A DNA stretch of 64,000 bases from Pseudomonas sp. EpS/L25 (GCF_001512295.1 NZ_LNUP01000002.1:186001-250000); one strand, 5' to 3'; shown: positions 43,026-52,512, counted from the first letter of the stretch. Translations and numbers: made by a program. The notes: a model not told the origin generated them from the sequence alone.

Positions 43026-43138
43026 ACAAATCCCCGGGCGAGTGGACGCCGATTGTCGTTTTTGGGCAAGGCTGTCGGGGAGGGAATGTATCGCCTGCTC
43101 AGCCTTGGGGCAGGCGTTGGCGGTATGCACGGTGATAG

Positions 43139-43510
43139 TGCAAAAAGACGATAGTTCGGCGTCGACGGAAGGCATGGTTCTTCGAGGAGCGGGAGGCGCT
43201 GATCGACCAGTGGAGGAGCAAGAACACCGGCGACCTGGTGGCCCGTAGCGAGGCCTATGCCGAGTCCATCACCGAGACCATCCTCAATGTCTTCGACCGC
43301 TTCGAGGACCGCGCGGCCGAGACCCGCGCTCGCTCCATCTACCTGACCCAGATCGGCTACATCAGCATGAAGACCGTCGAGCCGCTGGAGTACCGCCTCA
43401 AGTTCATCCCCGAAGATCTGAAGATCTTCACTGGCCTCGAGCCCGAGCCCGAGCCCCGCGAGCTGGAGCGCTTCTTCAGTCGGCATCAGCTGGTGCGCCC
43501 CACGGGCTGA
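43139..43510 (+). pseudogene. Remnant of a TetR-family regulator
   Basis: The open frame translates to a TetR C-terminal half: RKAWFFEEREALIDQWRSKNTGDLVARSEAYAES…TETILNVFDRF, then EDRAAETRARSIYLTQIGYISMKTVEPLEYRLKFIPEDLKIFTG and RFFSRHQ at the end. Homologous regulators have an N-terminal helix-turn-helix before this and about 60 more residues between NVFD and the YLTQIGYIS segment. Both are missing here: a stop (TAG 43136–43138) precedes the frame and no HTH is found upstream. An in-frame ATG/GTG would give a 90-aa fragment, which cannot bind DNA by itself. The homology is from memory and should be checked. Confidence 0.7.
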
Positions 43511-43708
43511 TCGATCCCGCCCAGGATGGACGTCGCTGCGCTGTCGCCATGCCCTGGCCCCCGTCGAGCGGCATTGCCACCGACCAGGGCGGACGCTAGT
43601 GGCAGGTCACCCGATGAGGCCGGTGGTGCCTGGGGCGCATGCTGAACCGGCATCCCTGCGGCGAGCAGTGCTGCGGATGGGGCCGGTTCGGCCCCTCGCC
43701 GTCCTTGC

Positions 43709-45160
43709 CTAGCGCAGGCTCAGTACGGTGGCGGAGGAAGGTTGCCAACCGCCGCCCAGCGCCTTGAAGGTCGCGACCGCCGCGCGCGCGGCGGCGGTCT
43801 GTGCCTGGGCCCGGGCATCGGCGGTGCGCAGCAGGCGCTCGTCAGCCTGCAGCACCTCCATCAGGGGCACTATCCCCTTGCCATAGGCAAGGGCCGCGGA
43901 TTGGCGGGCCTGGGTGAGGGCGCGTTCGCTGGCGGCCAGCAGGCTGGCTTGCTCTTCGCGGCGCAACTGGCCGGTAAGGGCGCCTTCGACGTCTTCCGTC
44001 GCCCGCAGGACGGCGAGTCGATAGGCCGCCAGCAGCTCCGCGTCGCGCCCCCTGGCCGCCTGGATCTGGGCATCGATGCGGCCGAAATCGAACAGTCGCC
44101 AGCGTACTCCCACGGCGCCCAGCGCCTGTTGGGCATCCTGGTCGAAGAGATGGCTGCCGGAGAGGGTGGTGGCGCTGCCGAGCAGGGCGCTCAGGGAAAA
44201 CTTGGGATAATACTCGGCGATGGCCACGCCGATCCGGGCGTTGGCCGCGGCCAGCTGGCGCTCCGCGACGATCAGGTCGGGACGGCGTCTGAGCAGGTCC
44301 GCGGGATCGCCGGCGGTTTCGATGCGCGGCGGCATGGGAATGGGGGTCATCTGCGCCAGCCTGCCGCGGTAGGTGCCGGGCGGCGCTGCCAGCATGACGT
44401 CCAGCGCGTTCAGGGTCACTTCCAGCGAATACTGCAGTACGGGCACCGTGGCCTGGACCTCCGCCAGCGCCCCTTCGGCCTGGTGCAGCTCCCGTTCGGT
44501 CGCCAGCCCCTTGTCATTGAGCAGCCTGACCATGGACAGCAGCCCCCGCTGGGTCTCGACCTGGCGGCGGGCGATGGCCAGGCGGGTCTGCAGGCCACGG
44601 ATGTCCAGGTAGAGATCGGCTGTCTCGGCGGCTACGGCCAGGCGCACGGCGTCGGCGCTGGCCGCCGTGGCCTGGTAGTCGGCCCGCGCGGCTTCGCGGT
44701 CGCGTCGCAGGCCGCCGAATAGGTCGAGCTCCCAGCTGGCACCGAGATTGGTTTCATAGGATGACCCGTTCCTGTCGTAGCCAGGGGTCGCCGCGAGGAC
44801 GCGCCCGAGAGGCGTCTCCAGGGACTGGTGGGCGCGTCCGGCCGTACCCTCCAGATCCCCGCTCGGGCGCAGCGCCGCCCGGGCCATGGCGAGACTCGCG
44901 CGCGCCTGGGCGAGGCGGGCGTCGGCCTGGGCCAGGTCGAGATTCTGCGCCAGGGCCAGTTCCACCAGCTGGCTCAGCAGGGGATCGTCGAAGCGTGCCC
45001 ACCAGGCCGCCAGCGCCTGATCGCTCAAGGGCGCCGTCTGGGGTTGCCGCTGGTAGCTCGTCGGCAGCGGCAGCGTCGGGGCCTGGTAGTCGGGACCGAC
45101 GGTACAGCCGCTCGCCAGGGCGGCGCCGGTGAGCAGAATGATCTGGAATCTGGAGCGCAT
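43709..45160 (-). CDS. Outer-membrane efflux lipoprotein (OprM/NodT type)
   Basis: Outer-membrane channel of a tripartite pump, 483 aa. A lipoprotein signal with lipobox ALASGC leads to a lipidated Cys19. The repeated TolC-like helices follow (LALAQNLDLAQADARLAQARASLAMARAALRP and, later, AERQLAAANARIGVAIAEYYPKFSLSALLG). It is divergent from the tetR gene across 97 bp that hold a TetR-type operator, so it is likely expressed together with the MFP–RND operon on the other side. Confidence 0.95.
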   Translation of the reverse strand: MRSRFQIILLTGAALASGCTVGPDYQAPTLPLPTSYQRQPQTAPLSDQALAAWWARFDDPLLSQLVELALAQNLDLAQADARLAQARASLAMARAALRPSGDLEGTAGRAHQSLETPLGRVLAATPGYDRNGSSYETNLGASWELDLFGGLRRDREAARADYQATAASADAVRLAVAAETADLYLDIRGLQTRLAIARRQVETQRGLLSMVRLLNDKGLATERELHQAEGALAEVQATVPVLQYSLEVTLNALDVMLAAPPGTYRGRLAQMTPIPMPPRIETAGDPADLLRRRPDLIVAERQLAAANARIGVAIAEYYPKFSLSALLGSATTLSGSHLFDQDAQQALGAVGVRWRLFDFGRIDAQIQAARGRDAELLAAYRLAVLRATEDVEGALTGQLRREEQASLLAASERALTQARQSAALAYGKGIVPLMEVLQADERLLRTADARAQAQTAAARAAVATFKALGGGWQPSSATVLSLR

Positions 45161-45194
45161 GGGCTTTTATCCTGAGCGACGCCTAACGAGTTTT

Positions 45195-45218
45195 GTGACC
45201 GTTGTGTATATTGGTCAC
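45195..45218. promoter_or_regulatory. TetR-type operator candidate 1 (oprM-like/tetR region)
   Basis: Inverted repeat GTGACC (45195–45200) / GGTCAC (45213–45218) with 12 bases between. It lies 35 bp before the outer-membrane gene and 40 bp before tetR, in the shared promoter space. Shared bases with the second site are GTGAC–TTG–TA–TTGGTCAC, spaced identically. Confidence 0.75.
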
Positions 45219-45257
45219 TCATCGTTTCCTTTGCAACTGCCGGAACGCCACCTGCTC

Positions 45258-45875
45258 ATGACTACCGAATCCGCTTCATCCGGCCCGTCCCGTGGACCGG
45301 CCGAACACGATGTCCGTCACCAGATCATCGTGGCGGCCAGGGAACACTTCAGCCGCTACGGATACGAGAAGACGACGGTGTCCGAACTTGCCCGGAGCAT
45401 CGGTTTCTCCAAGGCCTACATCTACAAGTTCTTCGACTCCAAGCAGGCCATAGGCGAGGCTATCTGCATGGATTGCCTGGAAGGAATCGAGGCCGAGGCC
45501 AGGGCGGCGGTAGCCTCGGCCAGCAGCGCGCCAGACAAGCTGAGAAAGCTGTTCCAGAGCCTTCCCGGTGCGACGCTGAAGCTGTTCTCCGAGGACCGCA
45601 AGCTCTACGAAATCGCCATCTCCGCCTCCTCGGGTCGTTGGCCCGCCACCGTCACCCACGAAGCTCGGCTGAAGGAGCTGCTCAGGGAGATCCTCGTCCA
45701 GGGACGCGCCGAGGGCCAATTCGAGCGCAAGACGCCGATCGACGACGTGATAATCGCCACCTACCTGGTGCTGCGCCCCTATCTGAATCCGCTGATGCTG
45801 CAGTACAGCTTCGAGCAGCTCGAGGTCGCTCCTACCCAACTGGCCAACCTGGTACTGCGCAGCCTTTCCCCCTAA
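45258..45875 (+). CDS. TetR-family regulator of the efflux operon
   Basis: The 205-aa regulator has an HTH at about residues 20–65 (AREHFSRYGYEKTTVSELARSIGFSKAYIYKFFDSKQAIGEAIC) and an all-helical ligand-binding domain with a MDCLEGIEAEARAAV start. The ATG at 45258 (MTTESASSGPSR) is preferred to several in-frame upstream codons that would overlap the operator. Position between the divergent outer-membrane gene and the MFP/RND genes, with a matching palindrome on each side, makes autoregulation and pump repression likely. The ligand is unknown. Confidence 0.92.
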   Translation: MTTESASSGPSRGPAEHDVRHQIIVAAREHFSRYGYEKTTVSELARSIGFSKAYIYKFFDSKQAIGEAICMDCLEGIEAEARAAVASASSAPDKLRKLFQSLPGATLKLFSEDRKLYEIAISASSGRWPATVTHEARLKELLREILVQGRAEGQFERKTPIDDVIIATYLVLRPYLNPLMLQYSFEQLEVAPTQLANLVLRSLSP

Positions 45876-45883
45876 AATACTGG

Positions 45884-45907
45884 GTGACTATTGACTAATT
45901 TGGTCAC
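45884..45907. promoter_or_regulatory. TetR-type operator candidate 2 (upstream of MFP gene)
   Basis: GTGACT (45884–45889) / GGTCAC (45902–45907) with 12 bases between, one arm mismatch. Size, spacing and internal TTG and TA bases equal those of the site at 45195–45218. It lies just after the tetR stop and about 45 bp before the MFP gene start. Confidence 0.75.
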
Positions 45908-45951
45908 TAGTATCAAATTGCGGGCTCTGATGGTATCCACTCGGAGCTTCC

Positions 45952-47067
45952 ATGTTCGCGCGCCGCTCGCTTTCCCCGGCCTTGGTCACTGTACTCGTGC
46001 CGCTGGCTCTCGCCGGGTGCAATGCCCCCACTCAGGTCGATCCGCGTACGCAACCGCCCCTGGTGCGCGCTGCGGCGGTGGAGTCGGCCGGGAGTGCCAG
46101 CCGGACCTTCACTGGCATCGTCGCGGCGCGGGTTCAGAGCGATCTTGGCTTTCGCGTGGCGGGCAAGATCGCCGAGCGGCTGGTGGACACTGGCGAGGTC
46201 GTCAAGCGCGGCCAGCCGTTGCTGAGGCTCGATCCCATCGATCTGCAACTGGCCCTGCAGGCGCAGCGGGAAGCCGTCGCGGCCGCCCAGGCGCGTGCCC
46301 GGCAGGCGGCGGATGACGAGGCGCGTTACCGGGACCTGCGCGGGACCGGGGCGATCTCGGTATCCGGCTATGACCAGATCAAGGCCGCGGCGGATACCGC
46401 CAGGGCGCAGCTCAGGGCGGCCGAAGCCCAGGCCGAGGTGGCGCTCAACGCCAGTCGTTATGCCGTGCTGGTAGCCGATGCAGACGGCACGGTGGTCGAT
46501 ACGCTGGCGGAGACCGGGCAGGTAGTGGCCGCTGGACAGATCGTGGTGCGCCTGGCTCGTGCAGGTGCCCGGGAGGTCGCTGTCCAACTGCCGGAAACCC
46601 TGCGTCCGCCGCTTGGTTCCATGGCGCAAGCCAGCCGCCTGGACAGTGCGCAACGGCCGGTACCGGCACGGCTGCGGCAGTTGTCGGATAGTACCGACCG
46701 CGAGACTCGTACCTTCGAGGCGCGCTATGTGCTCGAAGGGGCGCTGGCCAACGCTCCCCTGGGCACTACGGTGACACTGCGTATTCCGGAAGGGGGAGTG
46801 GCGCGGGGGAATGCCTTGAAGGTGCCTCTGGGTGCCCTGCATGACGAAGGCAGGGGCGCCGGAGTCTGGCGGATCCAGAGCTCGCCCGAGCAGGTTGCCT
46901 GGGTACCCGTGCAGGTTCGTCAGCTGTCGGACGACACCGCCGTGGTAGATGGGGCGCTCCAGCAGGGTGACAGGATCGTGGCCCTCGGCGCTCATCTGCT
47001 CCATGAAGGCGAGGCGATCCGGGTGGCCACGAATGCCAAGGATGCCCTGGAAGGAAAGCAGCCGTGA
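45952..47067 (+). CDS. RND efflux membrane-fusion lipoprotein
   Basis: Periplasmic adaptor (371 aa) linking the RND pump to the outer-membrane channel. The signal ends in lipobox ALAGC (Cys22), so it is a lipidated inner-membrane protein. Lipoyl/barrel-sandwich halves flank an alpha-hairpin (ALQAQREAVAAAQARARQAADDEARYRDL…AQLRAAEAQAEVALNAS), with the adaptor core FTGIVAARVQSDLGFRVAGKIAERLVDTGEVVKRGQPLLRLD near residues 53–95. The stop overlaps the RND gene start (ATG 47064). Confidence 0.95.
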   Translation: MFARRSLSPALVTVLVPLALAGCNAPTQVDPRTQPPLVRAAAVESAGSASRTFTGIVAARVQSDLGFRVAGKIAERLVDTGEVVKRGQPLLRLDPIDLQLALQAQREAVAAAQARARQAADDEARYRDLRGTGAISVSGYDQIKAAADTARAQLRAAEAQAEVALNASRYAVLVADADGTVVDTLAETGQVVAAGQIVVRLARAGAREVAVQLPETLRPPLGSMAQASRLDSAQRPVPARLRQLSDSTDRETRTFEARYVLEGALANAPLGTTVTLRIPEGGVARGNALKVPLGALHDEGRGAGVWRIQSSPEQVAWVPVQVRQLSDDTAVVDGALQQGDRIVALGAHLLHEGEAIRVATNAKDALEGKQP

Positions 47068-50000
47068 GCGAGAGCCGGTTCAATCTGTCGGCGCTCGCCG
47101 TCCGTGAGCGCTCGATTACCCTGTTTCTGATCCTGCTGGTCTCGGTCGGCGGGGTACTGTCGTTCTTCAAGCTGGGCCGGGCGGAAGATCCGGCCTTCAC
47201 GGTCAAGGTCATGACCATCGTCACCGCCTGGCCAGGCGCCACGGCGCAGGAGATGCAGGATCAGGTCGCCGAGAAGCTGGAAAAGCGCCTGCAGGAGTTG
47301 CGCTGGTACGACCGCTCGGAAACCTACACCCGTCCTGGCCTGGCCTTCACCACCCTGACGCTGCTCGACAGCACGCCGCCGGCCGAGGTACCGGAGGAGT
47401 TCTATCAGGCGCGCAAGAAGATCAGCGACGAGGCCAAGACCTTGCCCGCCGGGGTGATCGGGCCGATGGTCAACGACGAATACGCCGACGTCACCTTCGC
47501 GCTCTTCGCCCTCAAGGCCCGGGGCGAGCCCCAGCGTCTGCTGGCACGCGAGGCGGAAACGCTGCGCCAGCGCCTGCTGCATGTGCCGGGGGTGAAGAAG
47601 GTCAACATCCTGGGTGAGCAGGCCGAGCGTATCTATGTGGAGTTTTCCCATGATCGCCTGGCGACCCTGGGGGTGGCACCGCAAGACATCTTCGCCGCGC
47701 TCAATGCCCAGAATGTCCTGACGCCCGCAGGCTCCATCGAAACCCGCGGACCGGAGGTCTACGTCCGCCTCGACGGCGCCTTCGACCAGCTCGATGCCAT
47801 TCGCGACACCCCGGTGATCGTCAAGGGCAGGACCCTCAAGCTGGCGGACATCGCCACGGTCAAGCGCGGCTATGAAGATCCGGCGACCTTCCTCATCCGT
47901 AGCGGCGGCGAGCCCGCCCTGCTGCTCGGCATCGTCATGCGCGATGGCTGGAATGGCCTGGATCTCGGCAAGTCACTTGAAAGCGAAGTCGGCGCCATCA
48001 ACGCCGAGATGCCCTTGGGCATGAGCCTGACCAAGGTGACCGATCAGGCGGTCAACATCGCCTCGTCGGTCGACGAGTTCATGGTCAAGTTCTTCGTCGC
48101 CCTGCTGGTGGTGATGGTGGTGTGTTTCGTCAGCATGGGCTGGCGGGTGGGCATCGTCGTGGCCGCTGCGGTGCCCCTGACCCTGGCCGCTGTCTTCCTG
48201 ATCATGGCCGCCACGGGCAAGAACTTCGACCGCATCACCCTGGGCTCGCTGATCCTGGCCCTGGGCCTGCTGGTGGACGACGCCATCATCGCCATCGAGA
48301 TGATGGTGGTGAAGATGGAGGAGGGCCATGACCGGATCAAGGCGTCGGCCTATGCCTGGAGCCACACCGCCGCCCCGATGCTGGCCGGCACCCTGGTAAC
48401 GGCCGTGGGCTTCATGCCCAATGGCTTCGCTCGCTCCACCGCTGGCGAGTACACCAGCAACATGTTCTGGATCGTCGGCATTGCCTTGATCACCTCCTGG
48501 ATCGTGGCGGTGGTCTTCACGCCCTACCTGGGCGTCAAGCTGCTGCCGGAAACCAAGACGGTCGAAGGCGGGCACACCGCGCTCTACGACACGCCGCGCT
48601 ACAACCGCTTCCGCCGCGTGCTCGGCCAGGTGATCGCCCGCAAGTGGTTGGTCGCGGTGCTGGTGATCGGCTTGTTCGTGGCCGCCATCCTCGGCATGGC
48701 CGTGGTCAAGAAGCAGTTCTTCCCCATCTCCGATCGTCCCGAAGTGATGGTGGAGGTGCAGATGCCCTATGGTACCTCGATCAGCGAGACCGAGCGGGCG
48801 ACCGCCAAGGTCGAGGCCTGGCTCGCCCAGCAGGACGATGCGCGCATCGTGACCTCGTACATCGGCCAGGGTGCGCCGCGCTTCTTCCTGGCCATGAGCC
48901 CGGAGTTGCCGGACCCGTCCTTCGCCAAGATCATCATCCGCACCGACAATCCGGAGGCCCGCGAAGCACTCAAGCTGCGCCTGCGCGAGGCCATCGCCGC
49001 CGGGCTCGCGCCCGAGGCGCGGCTGCGGGTCACCCAGCTGGTGTTCGGTCCCTATTCGCCGTTCCCGGTCGCCTATCGGGTCAGCGGTCCCGATCCGCAG
49101 GTGCTGCGTCGGATCGCCGGCGAGGTGGAAGGGGTGATGCGCGCCAGCCCGATGATGCGCACCGTCAACACCGACTGGGGGACGCGAACGCCGGTGCTGC
49201 ACTTCAACTTGCAGCAGGATCGCCTGCAGGCGATGGGACTGACCTCCAGCGCCGTGGCACAGCAGCTGCAATTCCTGCTCAGTGGCGTTCCGGTGACGGC
49301 GGTGCGCGAAGACATCCGTACCGTCCAGGTGGTCGCGCGGGCGGCGGGCGACGTTCGCCTCGATCCGGCGCGGCTGGGCGATCTCACCCTGGTCGGCGCC
49401 CAGGGCCAGCGCATTCCGCTATCCCAGGTCGGCGAGGTGGAGACGCAGATGGAAGAGCCCCTCATGCGGCGCCGCGATCGGGTGCCGACCATCACCGTGC
49501 GTGGTGACATCGCAGAAGACCTGCAACCACCGGACGTTTCCACTGCGGTGCTCAAGCAACTGCAGCCAATCATCGATCGTTTGCCGGCGGGCTACCGCAT
49601 CGTACAGGCCGGCGCCATCGAGGAGTCCGGCAAGGCGTCCGTCGCCATGCTGCCGATCTTCCCGATCATGATCGCCCTGACGCTGCTGATCATCATCCTG
49701 CAGGTCCGCTCCATGTCGGCGATGGTGATGGTCTTCCTGACCAGTCCGCTGGGGCTGATCGGGGTGGTGCCGACGCTGCTCCTGTTCCAGCAACCCTTCG
49801 GCATCAACGCCCTGGTCGGGCTGATCGCGCTGTCGGGCATCCTGATGCGCAACACCCTGATCCTGATCGGGCAGATCCACCAGAACGAGCAGGATGGCCT
49901 GCCACCCTTCCAGGCGGTGGTCGAGGCCACCGTCCAGCGGGCACGGCCGGTGATCCTCACCGCGCTGGCGGCGATCCTGGCCTTCATCCCGCTCACCCAT

Positions 50001-50132
50001 TCGGTGTTCTGGGGCACCCTGGCCTACACCCTCATCGGCGGTACCCTCGCCGGCACCGTGCTGACCCTGGTGTTCCTGCCGGCCATGTACGCCATCTGGT
50101 TCAGGATCAAGCCATCGCCTGCCCACGGCTGA
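47064..50132 (+). CDS. RND efflux pump inner-membrane transporter (HAE1-like)
   Basis: Proton-driven trimeric pump, 1022 aa. Twelve helices with two large periplasmic loops; it begins MSESRFNLSALAVRERSITLFLILL and has the early AEDPAFTVKVMTIVTAWPGAT segment of the HAE1 TriC/VexF-like group. The proton relay Asp pair is in LGLLVDDAIIAIEMM (TM4). In TM10 the usual Lys of AcrB-type pumps is Arg here (LSGILMRNTLILIG). Substrates are not predictable. Co-transcribed with the MFP gene upstream and probably with the SDR gene downstream. Confidence 0.95.
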   Translation: MSESRFNLSALAVRERSITLFLILLVSVGGVLSFFKLGRAEDPAFTVKVMTIVTAWPGATAQEMQDQVAEKLEKRLQELRWYDRSETYTRPGLAFTTLTLLDSTPPAEVPEEFYQARKKISDEAKTLPAGVIGPMVNDEYADVTFALFALKARGEPQRLLAREAETLRQRLLHVPGVKKVNILGEQAERIYVEFSHDRLATLGVAPQDIFAALNAQNVLTPAGSIETRGPEVYVRLDGAFDQLDAIRDTPVIVKGRTLKLADIATVKRGYEDPATFLIRSGGEPALLLGIVMRDGWNGLDLGKSLESEVGAINAEMPLGMSLTKVTDQAVNIASSVDEFMVKFFVALLVVMVVCFVSMGWRVGIVVAAAVPLTLAAVFLIMAATGKNFDRITLGSLILALGLLVDDAIIAIEMMVVKMEEGHDRIKASAYAWSHTAAPMLAGTLVTAVGFMPNGFARSTAGEYTSNMFWIVGIALITSWIVAVVFTPYLGVKLLPETKTVEGGHTALYDTPRYNRFRRVLGQVIARKWLVAVLVIGLFVAAILGMAVVKKQFFPISDRPEVMVEVQMPYGTSISETERATAKVEAWLAQQDDARIVTSYIGQGAPRFFLAMSPELPDPSFAKIIIRTDNPEAREALKLRLREAIAAGLAPEARLRVTQLVFGPYSPFPVAYRVSGPDPQVLRRIAGEVEGVMRASPMMRTVNTDWGTRTPVLHFNLQQDRLQAMGLTSSAVAQQLQFLLSGVPVTAVREDIRTVQVVARAAGDVRLDPARLGDLTLVGAQGQRIPLSQVGEVETQMEEPLMRRRDRVPTITVRGDIAEDLQPPDVSTAVLKQLQPIIDRLPAGYRIVQAGAIEESGKASVAMLPIFPIMIALTLLIIILQVRSMSAMVMVFLTSPLGLIGVVPTLLLFQQPFGINALVGLIALSGILMRNTLILIGQIHQNEQDGLPPFQAVVEATVQRARPVILTALAAILAFIPLTHSVFWGTLAYTLIGGTLAGTVLTLVFLPAMYAIWFRIKPSPAHG

Positions 50133-50171
50133 TCGTTTCCGTCTCCCTTCCTTCCACGAAAAGGCACTGAC

Positions 50172-50978
50172 ATGTCGAAAGCAGAAGTTATCGTCATCAC
50201 CGGTGTGTCTTCTGGCATCGGACGCGTCACTGCCATCCGGCTGGCAACACGGGGATGCCGGGTGTTCGGCACTGTGCGTAGCCAGCAGAGCGCTCAGGCT
50301 ATTCCAGGTGTGGAGCTCGTCGAAATGGACGTCCGTGAGGAAGACTCGGTGCGCCGTGGCATCGCCGCCATCATCGCGCGGGCCGGACGGATCGATGTCC
50401 TGATCAACAATGCGGGAGGGACCTTGCTCGGCGCCCTGGAGGAGACATCGGTCGGTGAAGCCCGGAGCCTGTTCGACACCAACGTCTTCGGCCTCCTGCG
50501 TACGATCCAGGCGGTGCTGCCGCACATGCGTGCGCAAGGCGCCGGTCGCATCGTCAATGTCAGTTCGGTGCTGGGCTTTCTGCCGGCGCCTTACATGGCG
50601 CTCTATGCGGCCTCCAAGCATGCCGTGGAGGGACTCTCGGAAACGCTGGACCACGAGGTACGCCAGTTCGGGATTCGCGTCGCCTTGGTCGAGCCCTCGT
50701 TCACCAAGACCAACCTGGATCTCAACGCCCCTCAGACCGCCGTCAAGATCCCGGAGTACCGACAACAGTTCGGCATGGTCGCCCAGGCCATTCGGAAGAA
50801 TATCGAGAAGGCGCCCGATCCCGCTGGCGTGGCCACGACGATCGTCGATGCGGCGCTGGGAGGTTGGAAGATGCGACACACCCCCAAAGGCGAGGCATCG
50901 CTCCTGGTCAGGCTGCGCCGCTTCATGCCGGGCGGCCTCGTCGAGAAGGGCCTGCGAAAGACCTTCGGGCTGGCCTGA
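50172..50978 (+). CDS. Short-chain dehydrogenase/reductase
   Basis: NAD(P)-dependent classical SDR, 268 aa. The nucleotide motif TGVSSGIG is at 10–17, NNAG at 79–82, and catalytic Tyr145 and Lys149 in YAASK with a Ser near 132. Length, FxTxKTNL near VEPSFTKTNLDLNAP and a C-terminal RLRRFMPGGLVEKGLRKTFGL match the group annotated as oxidoreductases beside efflux genes. It lies 40 bp after the RND gene, so co-transcription is likely. The substrate is unknown. Confidence 0.9.
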   Translation: MSKAEVIVITGVSSGIGRVTAIRLATRGCRVFGTVRSQQSAQAIPGVELVEMDVREEDSVRRGIAAIIARAGRIDVLINNAGGTLLGALEETSVGEARSLFDTNVFGLLRTIQAVLPHMRAQGAGRIVNVSSVLGFLPAPYMALYAASKHAVEGLSETLDHEVRQFGIRVALVEPSFTKTNLDLNAPQTAVKIPEYRQQFGMVAQAIRKNIEKAPDPAGVATTIVDAALGGWKMRHTPKGEASLLVRLRRFMPGGLVEKGLRKTFGLA

Positions 50979-51051
50979 CCGGATCCGCGCCAACCTGCGG
51001 CCCACGTGCCTTGCAAGACACGTCCTCGAGTCCAATGAGCGAAGACATCCC

Positions 51052-52512
51052 ATGACCCACCTGGACAGAACCCCTACCGACGAGCCACCCGCGCTCGGCG
51101 AAAACGCATCGACAGGTGTGGCGGCCGGTATGCCTTCACCCTGGCCGGTGTTCTGGGTGGCCGCCATCGCGGTATTTCTCGTAGCCATGGATGGCACCCT
51201 GCTGTTCGCGGCGTTCAGCGCCTTGCGGGCCGGGTTCACGCACGCGACGCCGGCGGACCTTTCCTGGGTGCTCAACGCCTACACGGTCGTCTACGCGGCC
51301 ATGCTCATCCCGGCCGGCGGCTTGGCGGACAGGCAGGGGCGCAAGAAGGTATTTCTCACCGGAGTCTGGCTGTTCGTGGGGGCGTCCGTCGCCTGCGGCT
51401 TGTCAGGGAGCGTGGAGTGGCTGGTGGCGGCAAGGGTGCTGCAAGCCATCGGGGCGGCCTTGCTGACGCCCGCGTCGCTGTCGCTGGTGCTGGCCGCCTT
51501 TCCGATCACAAGGCGCGCGGTTGCGGTAAGCCTTTGGGGCGCGGTGGGGGGCCTGGCCGCGGCTGTCGGTCCCAGCCTGGGCTCTTTCGTCGTCGCCTCG
51601 CTCGGTTGGCAGTGGGCGTTCTACCTGAACGTACCCCTGGGCCTCTTCGCGCTCTGGCGGGGAAAGAAACTGCTGGCGGAGACGAAACAACAGACCGAGG
51701 GGCGGCCGCTGGATCTGGTGGGCATGGGCTTGCTGGTGGTCGGCATCGGTGCCCTGGCGTTATCCATCGTGCAGTCCGAGTCTCCGGCCTGGTCACGGCA
51801 GGAGCTGCTGGGCGCACTGGGCATCGGGTTGGCATGCCTGATCGGATTCGTGGTCTGGGCGCGCTCTACGGTTGCTCCTCTGGTCGATCTGCGCCTGTTT
51901 CACAACCGCACCTACAGCTACGTCAATCTCGCGACCCTGAGCTTCGGCATCGCGTTTTCGATGATGTTCTTCGCCTTCTTCTTCTACATGAGCGCGATCT
52001 GGAAGTATCCGCTGCCACTTGCCGGTCTGGCCATGATGCCCGGCCCGCTGCTGGTGGTACCCACCGCTGCGCTGTCGGGCCGGGTAGCGAGCCGCTATGG
52101 CCACCGTCCACTGCTGCTGGTCGGGTGTCTGGTCTACGCCATGAGCGGACTGTGGTTTCTCTTCGTTCCAGGGCTCGAGCCCGCCTACCTGACACAGTGG
52201 CTGCCAGGCATGGTGCTCAGTGGCGTGGGCGTCGGCCTGGTGATGCCCTCGTTGGCGGGTGCTGCGGTCAGTCGCCTGTCGGTAGACCACTACGCGGTAG
52301 GGGGTGCCGTCAACCAGGCCATACGCCAGATCGGATCGGTCATGGGGGTTGCGCTGACCGTCCTGCTCCTCGGCCATCCCAGCTTGCAGCGCGCCGATTT
52401 CGATGCCGTCTACCTGTGCCATATCGGCCTGGCCTTACTTACCGCGGGCCTGTGCGTGCCGGTGGACACGCGGTCTGCGGTCCCTCCCTACCGTGCTCCC
52501 GATGCGCGTTAG
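51052..52512 (+). CDS. MFS exporter, DHA2 (14-helix) type
   Basis: The 486-aa major facilitator has about 14 hydrophobic helices, typical of the DHA2 drug:H+ antiporters. Motif A is GGLADRQGRKKVFLTG; TM5 motif C is present as GGLAAAVGPSLGS. The ATG is at 51052 (MTHLDRTPTDEPPAL); no strong ribosome site was seen, and the N-terminal 30 residues are polar. It follows the SDR gene by 73 bp. A second exporter in the same operon as an RND pump suggests export of related compounds, by inference only. Confidence 0.9.
   Translation: MTHLDRTPTDEPPALGENASTGVAAGMPSPWPVFWVAAIAVFLVAMDGTLLFAAFSALRAGFTHATPADLSWVLNAYTVVYAAMLIPAGGLADRQGRKKVFLTGVWLFVGASVACGLSGSVEWLVAARVLQAIGAALLTPASLSLVLAAFPITRRAVAVSLWGAVGGLAAAVGPSLGSFVVASLGWQWAFYLNVPLGLFALWRGKKLLAETKQQTEGRPLDLVGMGLLVVGIGALALSIVQSESPAWSRQELLGALGIGLACLIGFVVWARSTVAPLVDLRLFHNRTYSYVNLATLSFGIAFSMMFFAFFFYMSAIWKYPLPLAGLAMMPGPLLVVPTAALSGRVASRYGHRPLLLVGCLVYAMSGLWFLFVPGLEPAYLTQWLPGMVLSGVGVGLVMPSLAGAAVSRLSVDHYAVGGAVNQAIRQIGSVMGVALTVLLLGHPSLQRADFDAVYLCHIGLALLTAGLCVPVDTRSAVPPYRAPDAR

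Noticed and set aside
43679-43695. GGGGCCG/CGGCCCC hairpin after the outer-membrane efflux gene
   Set aside because: Seven-bp stem without T-run; too weak to call a terminator.
49419-51275. 618-aa minus-strand ORF across the RND/SDR/MFS genes
   Set aside because: It spans three real genes on the other strand and has no domain.
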